DNA of 64,000 nt from NCBI GenBank assembly GCA_050246595.1, contig JBFWVT010000016.1:1-64000 (forward strand), given 5' to 3'. Shown here piece by piece: positions 58,088-64,000 of this stretch (position 1 is the stretch's first letter; the number at the start of each line of letters is the position of its first letter). The translations under genes and the position numbers were made by a program. A model generated the notes under the pieces. It was not told the origin of the DNA and ran no database searches. It worked only from the letters and a program-made list of their open reading frames with translations. This stretch comes from DATARH01 sp050246595 (GTDB lineage: Bacteria; Pseudomonadota; Alphaproteobacteria; ATCC43930; CGMCC-115725).

Positions 58088-59193
58088 GCGTGGAGAGCGC
58101 GGTGCGGAAGCCGACCGTCGACAGCGGACTGGCGGGGCTTGTCGCCGCCGAGACCGTGCTGAGCCACAGCGACGGAGCGCGCGGCATTCTGTGGGTGCGC
58201 GGCTATACGCTGCCCGAACTGGTCGCGCGCTTCGGTTATGACGGCGCGGTCGGTCTGTTGTGGGAAGGGTTCGCCGGCGACCAGCTCGACCGCGATACGA
58301 TGCGCGCGCTTCTCGGCGCCGGGCGCGAACGGGCTTTCGCGCAGATTGGCGCGTGGCTGCCGCAGGCGCGCGGTGGGCCGTTTATCGAAGGCGTCCGCCT
58401 CGCGCTGGCGAGCCTGCCGGAAGACAGCGCCCCGGCCGAAATCCTCGCCGCCTTGCCGGTCGCGATCGCCGCCTTGCTGTGCGACCATCGCGGGGCACAG
58501 CCAGTGCCGCCCGACGCGAGCCGCGGCACCGCCGACGATCTGCTGCGCATGACGCACGGCCAGCCAGTCGCGCCGGTCATGGCCGAGGCGCTCGACACCT
58601 ATTTTGCCAGCGTCATCGATAACGGACTCAACACCTCGGCCTTTACCGCGCGGGTCGTCGCATCGAGCGGAGCGTCGCTCGTCTCGGCCGCGCTCGGCGC
58701 CTATTGCGCCTTTACCGGTCCGCTGCATGGCGGCGCTCCCGGCCCGACCCTCGACATGCTCGACGAGGCCGAGAGAAGCGGCGACGCGGCGGCATGGGCC
58801 GAGCGCAAGCTCGCCGCCGGCGAACGGCTGATGGGGTTCGGTCACCGGGTTTTCCGGCTCGGCGACCCGCGCGCCGTGCTGCTGCACGATGCGCTCGAAA
58901 GGATGGGCGAGACCTTGGGTCCCGGTATCGGCCGGCTGGCCTTTGCCGCCGAGGTCGAGCGCGCGGTCGGGGCCGCCTTTGCGAAGCTGAAGCCGGGCCG
59001 GCCGCCGTTGCAGCCGAATATCGAGATCAACGCGGCTTTGCTGCTCGACGCGGTCGGTTTCCCGCGCGACGCGTTTACACCGGTTTTCGCGGTCGGACGC
59101 GCCGCCGGGTGGCTGGCGCACGCGATGGAGCAGCGCAAGGCGGGGCGGCTGATCCGGCCGTCCTCGGCCTATATCGGGCCGCGCCCTCAGTAG
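58084..59193 (+). CDS. citrate-synthase-family protein
   Basis: A 369-residue citrate-synthase-fold protein. The two catalytic histidines are present: GPLHGGAPG (H215) and GFGHRVFRLGDPRA (H254). The position of the catalytic aspartate, in the segment before FTPVFAVGRAAGW, reads NIEINAALLLD, with a glutamate (E314) where citrate synthase has Asp. So it may be a 2-methylcitrate-synthase-, citryl-CoA-lyase- or aldolase-like relative rather than the TCA enzyme. It overlaps the DapA-family gene upstream by 4 bp and the convergent dehydrogenase stop by 7 bp. The pairing suggests a shared pathway for a pyruvate- or acyl-CoA-derived acid. Confidence 0.85.
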   Translation: MSVESAVRKPTVDSGLAGLVAAETVLSHSDGARGILWVRGYTLPELVARFGYDGAVGLLWEGFAGDQLDRDTMRALLGAGRERAFAQIGAWLPQARGGPFIEGVRLALASLPEDSAPAEILAALPVAIAALLCDHRGAQPVPPDASRGTADDLLRMTHGQPVAPVMAEALDTYFASVIDNGLNTSAFTARVVASSGASLVSAALGAYCAFTGPLHGGAPGPTLDMLDEAERSGDAAAWAERKLAAGERLMGFGHRVFRLGDPRAVLLHDALERMGETLGPGIGRLAFAAEVERAVGAAFAKLKPGRPPLQPNIEINAALLLDAVGFPRDAFTPVFAVGRAAGWLAHAMEQRKAGRLIRPSSAYIGPRPQ

Positions 59194-60248
59194 CCCCGCT
59201 CCCAGTCGATGACGTTGCGCAGCGGTCGGCCGTCGAGATAGGCGCGCAGATTGTCGCAGAACAGGTCGATCGCGCGGTGCAGCTCGTTGTCGCTGGCGCC
59301 CGAGACATGCGGGGTTATCAGCACGCGCTCGTCGCGCCACAAACGCTCCGGCGGCGGGCGCTCGAATTCGCCCTCGTACACGTCGAGCACGACCCCGCGC
59401 AGCCGGCCCTGTTCGAGAGCTTCGGCCAGCGCCGCCTCGTCGACGATCTCGCCGCGCGCGACATTGACCAGCACCGCGCCTTGCTTCATCAGCACGAAAC
59501 GCTCGCGGTTGAACAGATGCGTCGTTTCCGGTGTCCACTGACAGCAGACCACGACAAAGTCGCTGTCCGGCAGCATCGCGTCGAGTTCCTCGGCCCCGCC
59601 GATCCGGCCGAACCCTTCCGGCAACGCCTCATCGGAGGCGGGCGGGCGGCGCTTTGTGCCGATGACGCGCATGCCGAGCGCGGCGCATAACCGCCCGACC
59701 TCGACCCCGATCCCGCCGGCCCCGACAACGCAGGCGGTTTTTCCCTGGAGCAACAGCGGCCGGTAGGCGCGGGCATCAAAGGCGCCGGCGGCACGATCGA
59801 TGACCGCGCGGTGCAGGCTCTTGGCGAAATGCAGGATGCCGGCGACCGCGTATTCCGCCATCGCCAGCGTGTTGCCGGCGCCGCGCGATGTCGTCACGGT
59901 CACGTCGCTGCCCCAGAGATCGCCGAGCCGCAGATTGCTGGCTCCGGCGGGGCGCTGGTGAAACCATTTCAGCCCTCCGGCGCGGGCGCGCAGATCGAGC
60001 GGAAACGGCCAGCCGCCTAGGATCACCTCGGCCTCGGCGAGCAGCCGGTCGCGCTCCTCGCGCGTCCCCTGCCCGGTGCTGGCCCGCGGCAGATATCGGG
60101 AAACCGCGAATTGCGGCCAAGTCTCGCGGATTTCGCCGTCGAACCAGCCGCCCGCATCGGTGAAGCGGATAGCCGGATCGATTGCCTCGATCCGCTGCCG
60201 GTCCGCCGCCCCGATGCGCTGGATGCTCAAAACCTTTACTTCCCGCAT
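59187..60248 (-). CDS. D-2-hydroxyacid dehydrogenase family protein
   Basis: A 353-residue NAD(P)-dependent dehydrogenase. The dinucleotide motif is VVGAGGIGVEVGRLC, followed by IGTKRRPP, whose basic residues favour NADP(H); VNVARGEIVDEAAL and ITPHVSGASDNE carry the catalytic Arg/Glu/His set. A long N-terminal lid (about 1-130) is unlike simple lactate dehydrogenases and closer to glyoxylate/hydroxypyruvate or phosphoglycerate-like members. The ATG at 60248 has GGAGACCAGGA upstream. Convergent with the citrate-synthase-family gene. Confidence 0.88.
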   Translation of the reverse strand: MREVKVLSIQRIGAADRQRIEAIDPAIRFTDAGGWFDGEIRETWPQFAVSRYLPRASTGQGTREERDRLLAEAEVILGGWPFPLDLRARAGGLKWFHQRPAGASNLRLGDLWGSDVTVTTSRGAGNTLAMAEYAVAGILHFAKSLHRAVIDRAAGAFDARAYRPLLLQGKTACVVGAGGIGVEVGRLCAALGMRVIGTKRRPPASDEALPEGFGRIGGAEELDAMLPDSDFVVVCCQWTPETTHLFNRERFVLMKQGAVLVNVARGEIVDEAALAEALEQGRLRGVVLDVYEGEFERPPPERLWRDERVLITPHVSGASDNELHRAIDLFCDNLRAYLDGRPLRNVIDWERGY

Positions 60249-60354
60249 TCCTGGTCTCCGATCGCCTCGCCGCAGAATAGAGTTGCAGGATAGCATGGGC
60301 GGAAAGCGGGATCGCTGCGCCGCGCATGATCCTTCCCTCTCCCGGAGATTGCCG

Positions 60355-60969
60355 ATGTACCCCGACGATATCGACCCGCAATCGGGCTGCCGCCTGCCGT
60401 TGCCGCGCCGCGACGAACTCGGTCCCGAGGGAAGCCGTATCTATGACGGTCTCGCCGACCCGAACGGCGGCACGCTGCGGGGGCTGCGCGGTCCCGGCGG
60501 CATCATGCTGCACAGCGAGGAGCTGGCGCGGCGGGCGCGTCCGGTGAACCAATACCTGCGCCACCAATCCGAACTCGGCCCCCGCCTGCGCGAGCTGGCG
60601 ATCCTCGCGACCGCCCGCGAGCTTGACAGCCAGTTCGAATGGGCGGCGCACGAGGCCGAAGCGCGGCGCGTCGGCGTTCCGGCGGATGTGATCGAGACGA
60701 TCAGACACCGCCGCCCGCTCGACGCGATCGACCCCGACGATGCTGCGGTTATCCAGTTGGCGCGCGAAATCTTCACGGCGCGCAAGGTCGGGTCGGCGAC
60801 ATTCGCGCGGGTGCTGGCACTGTTCGGCCGCAAGAGGCTTGTCGAACTGGTCGCGCTGATGGGCAATTACGCCGCAACCGCAGCGCTGCTGACCGCCTTC
60901 GACATGCAGCTCGACCCGGATCAGAAGCCGCCGCTGTCGTCAATATCGACGAACGCATCAGGTTTGTAG
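60355..60969 (+). CDS. carboxymuconolactone-decarboxylase-family protein
   Basis: A 204-residue AhpD/CMD-like helical protein: PVNQYLRHQSELGPRLRELA, ILATARELDSQFEWAAHEAE with the conserved Glu and His, and VELVALMGNYAATAALLTAF. The CxxC of alkylhydroperoxidases is absent, so it is not a peroxidase of the AhpD kind; gamma-carboxymuconolactone-type or unknown activity is likelier. The start at 60355 has CGGAGA upstream. The stop TAG (60967-60969) lies within the left arm of the repeat at 60966-61043, so the natural C-terminus may have been changed when the repeat arrived. Confidence 0.85.
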   Translation: MYPDDIDPQSGCRLPLPRRDELGPEGSRIYDGLADPNGGTLRGLRGPGGIMLHSEELARRARPVNQYLRHQSELGPRLRELAILATARELDSQFEWAAHEAEARRVGVPADVIETIRHRRPLDAIDPDDAAVIQLAREIFTARKVGSATFARVLALFGRKRLVELVALMGNYAATAALLTAFDMQLDPDQKPPLSSISTNASGL

Positions 60970-61043
60970 GGCGGAAAAGCGCAAGCGCATTTCGCCGATG
61001 CCGAAGATTGGCGGAAGGCGCGCTGCGCGCTTTTCCGCCCTAC
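60966..61043. repeat. GTAGGGCGGAAAAGCGC inverted-repeat element
   Basis: GTAGGGCGGAAAAGCGC (60966-60982) and its exact complement (61027-61043) bracket 44 bp that contain further GCGC pairs, giving one long hairpin. Similar sequences are dispersed in many proteobacterial genomes, from general knowledge. It carries the stop codon of the preceding gene. Confidence 0.82.
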
Positions 61044-61133
61044 TGGACCGGAGGTGCTGCGTAAGACACACGTCACGTTGACAACGTCGCTCTGTCGCGC
61101 CTCCAATCGTGCGGAACGAAAAGGGAGACAGGC

Positions 61134-63746
61134 GTGTCGGATCAGGTCGCGGCAGCCCGGGGACCGGGCGAGATGATCGGGAATGCCGGACCCGGCATGC
61201 TGACCGGTCTGCGGGTAATCGAGATTGCCGACGAGCGCGCCGAATATACCGGGCTGCTGCTCGCCGGACTCGGCGCCGAAGTCATCAAGATCGAGCCGCC
61301 GGAGGGCAACGCGACCCGAAGGATCGGGCCGTTTCTCGACGACCGGCCGGGGCCGGAGCGCTCGCTGTTTTTCTGGAACTATAACCGCAACAAGAAATCG
61401 GTCGTGCTCGACCTCCAGAGCGGGGCCGGACGCGAGCACCTGCTGCGTCTGCTCGGCGGCGCCGACATCCTGCTCGACGCGAGCTGCGGCGCGCTCAATA
61501 CCGCGCTCGGTCTCGACCGCGCCGCGCTCAACGCGCGCTTCCCGCAGTTGATAACAGCGCGGATGACCCCGTTCGGCGATGACGGGCCGTGGGCGGACTT
61601 CAAAGGGTCGGACCTGATCCATCTCGCGCTCGGCGGGATCATGATGAATTGCGGCTACGACCCGGACCCGAATTTCGCATACGACACGCCGCCAATCGCG
61701 CCGCAGATCTGGCACGCCTACCACATCGCCGGCGAGCAGCTTGCGACCGGCATCATCGCCGCGCTGATCCACCGCGCCCGCTCCGGCGAGGGACAGGATT
61801 TATCGCTCGCGATCCACGAGGCGGTGTCGAAAAATCCGGAGCAGGATTTGATGTACTGGGTCTGTCGGCGGGTGCCGCTGTGGCGCATGACCTGCCGCCA
61901 CGCCGGCGAGCACCCCAACCACAGCCCGAGCATCTGTCATACCAAGGACGGGCGCTGGTTTATCACGCACGGGATGGGCGCGCGCGATCTGAAGAACCTT
62001 GTGCCGTTGCTGAGCAAATACAACGCGCAGGCCGATCTCCAGCCGCCCCCTCCCGATACCGACCTCAAGGCCCGCGCGGTGCCGGGCACCGCGGGGAGCG
62101 ACGAGAACAGGGCGCATATGCTCGATGTCGTGCAGCGCTTTGTCCGCGCCTGGACCTACAAGGACATGCCGTGGCTGGAGGCGCAGGAAGCCGGCCTGTT
62201 GTGGGCGCCGCTGCGCAAGCCGCACGAAAACGCGCTCGACGAGCACTGGCGGGCGCGACACACCTTTGCCGAGATCGAGCATCCTGAGATCGGCCGCTCG
62301 TTCCCCTACCCGACCAGCAAATGGCTCAGCAACAAGACGAGCTGGCAGGTCGGACGGCGCGCGCCGCTGCTCGGCGAGGACACCGCTTCGGTGCTTGGCC
62401 AAGCGGCGCGGCGCCCGCACGTGCCGGCCGAGCCGCGCCGGGTCGAGACCCCGCGGCGCTCGGCGCTGCACGATAAGCCGTTCCCGCTGCAAGGCATCAA
62501 GATCTTCGATTTCGCCTGGTTTCTCGCCTCGGCCGGCGGGACGCGGTTTCTCGCCGCGATGGGAGCGGAGAGTTACAAGGTCGAGTGGAAGGACAACCCC
62601 GATACGCGGCTGGCGGGGATGGCGCCGGTCGGTGGCCGCGCCGCGCGCGATGCTGCGACCGGTCCGCTGCCGGGGGTCCGGGACCCCGACATGGGCGGCA
62701 ATTTCCTCAACAAGAACTCCGGCAAGCGCGGCATCTCGCTCAACATCCGCCACCCGAAGGGGTTGCAGATCGCGAAGGACATGGTGCGCATCTGCGATGT
62801 CGTCGCCGAGGGGTTTTCGCCGGGCGTGTTGCAGCGGCTCGGTCTCGGCTACGACGTGCTGAAGAGCATCCGGCCTGATATCATCTACATCCAGCAATCC
62901 GGCATGGGGGCGCACGGCACCTACGGACGGATGCGCACGGTCGGGCCGGTCGCGGCGGCATTCGGCGGGCAGGCCGAGATGTCGGGACTGCCGGAGCCTG
63001 CGATGCCGGTCAGTTGGGGGTATTCGTATCTCGACTGGATGGGCGCCTACGGCTACGCGTTGGCGCTGCTCGGCGCGATCTACCATCGCGAGATGACCGG
63101 CGAGGGGCAGTGGATCGACGCCTCGCAATGCGAGAGCGGCATCTTTCTGACCGGCGCGACGATCCTCGACTGGGCCGCCAACAACCGAGTTTTCCGCCGC
63201 TACGGCAACCGCTCGCCGTACAAGCCGGCCGCCCCGCACGGCGCCTACCGCGTTGAGGGGAAAGACCGCTGGGTCGCGATCGCCTGCTTTACCGACGAGG
63301 AATGGCTTGTGCTGGCGCGGGTCGCGGAACGCGGCGACTGGCTCGACGATCCCCGGTTCGCGACTTTGGAGCACCGGCTAATGCACCAGGACGCGCTCGA
63401 CGTGGCGGTGGAATCATGGACCCGGACGCAGGACCGCTACGAGCTGATGCTGAAGCTACAACGGGCCGGGGTGCCGGCCGGGGTATGCCAGAATGCCGAG
63501 GACCGGGTCGATACCGACCCGCAATTGCGTCACCTGAACTGGCTGACCGAGATCACCGGCACCAAGATCGGCACTTGGCCGATCTATGAGATACCGATGA
63601 AGCTGAGCAAGACCCCGGCCTATATCGGCGGCCCGATCAACCGCGGCGCGCCGTGCTATGGCGAGGACAATATGTATGTGCTGACCGAGTTGCTCGGACG
63701 CACACCGCAAGAGGTCGAACGGCTCGCCGAGGAGGGCGTCATCTGA
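61134..63746 (+). CDS. double-domain family III CoA transferase (CaiB/BaiF type)
   Basis: An 870-residue fusion of two family III CoA-transferase units (about 20-430 and 455-865). Each has the opening GLRVIEIADERAEYTGLLLA or GIKIFDFAWFLASAGGTRFL, a GAEVIKIE/GAESYKVEW strand, and a catalytic aspartate in GEGQDLSLAIHE or GEGQWIDASQCE. Such double proteins move CoA between acids and acyl-CoAs; the substrate is unknown. The start is GTG 61134, with GGGAGACAGG upstream. The stop overlaps the next start (TGATG), linking it to a DUF35 Zn-ribbon protein, a pair often found in acyl-CoA or steroid/aromatic degradation clusters. Confidence 0.88.
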   Translation: MSDQVAAARGPGEMIGNAGPGMLTGLRVIEIADERAEYTGLLLAGLGAEVIKIEPPEGNATRRIGPFLDDRPGPERSLFFWNYNRNKKSVVLDLQSGAGREHLLRLLGGADILLDASCGALNTALGLDRAALNARFPQLITARMTPFGDDGPWADFKGSDLIHLALGGIMMNCGYDPDPNFAYDTPPIAPQIWHAYHIAGEQLATGIIAALIHRARSGEGQDLSLAIHEAVSKNPEQDLMYWVCRRVPLWRMTCRHAGEHPNHSPSICHTKDGRWFITHGMGARDLKNLVPLLSKYNAQADLQPPPPDTDLKARAVPGTAGSDENRAHMLDVVQRFVRAWTYKDMPWLEAQEAGLLWAPLRKPHENALDEHWRARHTFAEIEHPEIGRSFPYPTSKWLSNKTSWQVGRRAPLLGEDTASVLGQAARRPHVPAEPRRVETPRRSALHDKPFPLQGIKIFDFAWFLASAGGTRFLAAMGAESYKVEWKDNPDTRLAGMAPVGGRAARDAATGPLPGVRDPDMGGNFLNKNSGKRGISLNIRHPKGLQIAKDMVRICDVVAEGFSPGVLQRLGLGYDVLKSIRPDIIYIQQSGMGAHGTYGRMRTVGPVAAAFGGQAEMSGLPEPAMPVSWGYSYLDWMGAYGYALALLGAIYHREMTGEGQWIDASQCESGIFLTGATILDWAANNRVFRRYGNRSPYKPAAPHGAYRVEGKDRWVAIACFTDEEWLVLARVAERGDWLDDPRFATLEHRLMHQDALDVAVESWTRTQDRYELMLKLQRAGVPAGVCQNAEDRVDTDPQLRHLNWLTEITGTKIGTWPIYEIPMKLSKTPAYIGGPINRGAPCYGEDNMYVLTELLGRTPQEVERLAEEGVI

Positions 63747-64000
63747 TGAGCGAGTGGAGCCAGGTGATCCGGCCGATCCCGGTGCCGAACGAGTGGACCA
63801 AACCGTTCTGGGACGCGGCCAGACGCGAGTCGCTGGAATTGCAGCGCTGCCAGAGCTGCGGCCATTTTCAGCACCCGCCTTACGCCACCTGCACGCAATG
63901 CGTCTCGACCGATCTGAGGTTCGAGAAGGTGCGCGGGCAGGGTGCGATCTACGCCTACACGATCATGTACCACACCGGCGACAAACGGTTCGCGCCGGCG
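63746..64000 (+). CDS. DUF35-type Zn-ribbon/OB-fold acyl-CoA-binding protein (partial)
   Basis: The first 85 codons are in the window. The product has an N-terminal helix, then a Zn-ribbon (LQRCQSCGHFQHPPYATCTQC, cysteines in two CxxC pairs) and the start of an OB fold (KVRGQGAIYAYTIMYH), the DUF35/ChsH2-like pattern. These proteins are usually partners of thiolases or acyl-CoA hydratases. It overlaps the upstream CoA transferase stop by one base. The gene runs off the window end, so the rest of the operon is unseen. Confidence 0.9.
   Translation, partial: MSEWSQVIRPIPVPNEWTKPFWDAARRESLELQRCQSCGHFQHPPYATCTQCVSTDLRFEKVRGQGAIYAYTIMYHTGDKRFAPA

Overview
This is GC-rich bacterial chromosomal DNA with dense coding, frequent ATGA overlaps between genes and purine-rich Shine-Dalgarno sites. 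The gene content points to an alphaproteobacterium, probably Rhodospirillales-like or a neighbour: a rimP-nusA-ylxR-infB run in which YlxR is fused to an L7Ae-like half, glnE directly followed by bcp, many CoA-transferase, GMC and LLM oxidoreductases, and GC-rich palindromic intergenic repeats. The assignment to order is inference, because there is no rRNA or other decisive marker.

Layout. 0-4.6 kb: the start of an IS630-type transposase cut by the window edge, then an MBL hydrolase, a hydrolase-like/methyltransferase fusion and glutathione reductase on the minus strand. 4.8-8.9 kb: a frameshifted LuxR-type regulator, succinate-semialdehyde-type dehydrogenase and an LLM flavin oxidoreductase. 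9-15.5 kb: a complete peptide-type ABC importer in three transcription units with a Uma2-type gene between them. 15.5-16.5 kb: a gene-free kilobase holding two MITE-like elements with terminal inverted repeats and TA flanks. 16.5-19.5 kb: a GMC oxidoreductase and two small secreted proteins. 19.5-24.8 kb: a molybdenum hydroxylase operon (FAD, 2Fe-2S and Mo subunits, then a MoaD-like protein) behind a Crp/Fnr regulator. 25-37.5 kb: the housekeeping block bcp, glnE, an AsmA/YhdP-like gene, infB, ylxR, nusA and rimP.

37.7-45.6 kb is more accessory: an SDR, cupins, an AbiEii-like nucleotidyltransferase with a small overlapping partner, a quinone reductase, an alcohol dehydrogenase, a lower-GC secreted LprI-like gene, and a two-subunit CoA transferase. 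Its subunit genes are separated by a GxxExxY nuclease-like gene bracketed by 39-bp inverted repeats. A gene-less copy of the same repeat pair lies 2 kb upstream. This is the most interesting structure in the window: it looks like a small mobile or selfish unit of repeat arms plus a PD-(D/E)XK protein.

45.6-49.3 kb: D-Ala-D-Ala ligase, divergent from an alpha/beta hydrolase and a membrane-anchored MurF-like ligase, suggesting a dedicated peptidoglycan-peptide module. 49.3-56.4 kb: a lipoprotein, a four-domain rhodanese, a TauD-type dioxygenase, a branched-chain-type substrate-binding protein, HinT, a DUF1906 lipoprotein and rnhB. 56.6-64 kb: an EF-hand protein, a DapA-family aldolase overlapping a citrate-synthase-family gene, a 2-hydroxyacid dehydrogenase, a carboxymuconolactone-decarboxylase-family protein, a double-domain family III CoA transferase, and the start of a DUF35 Zn-ribbon protein cut by the window end.
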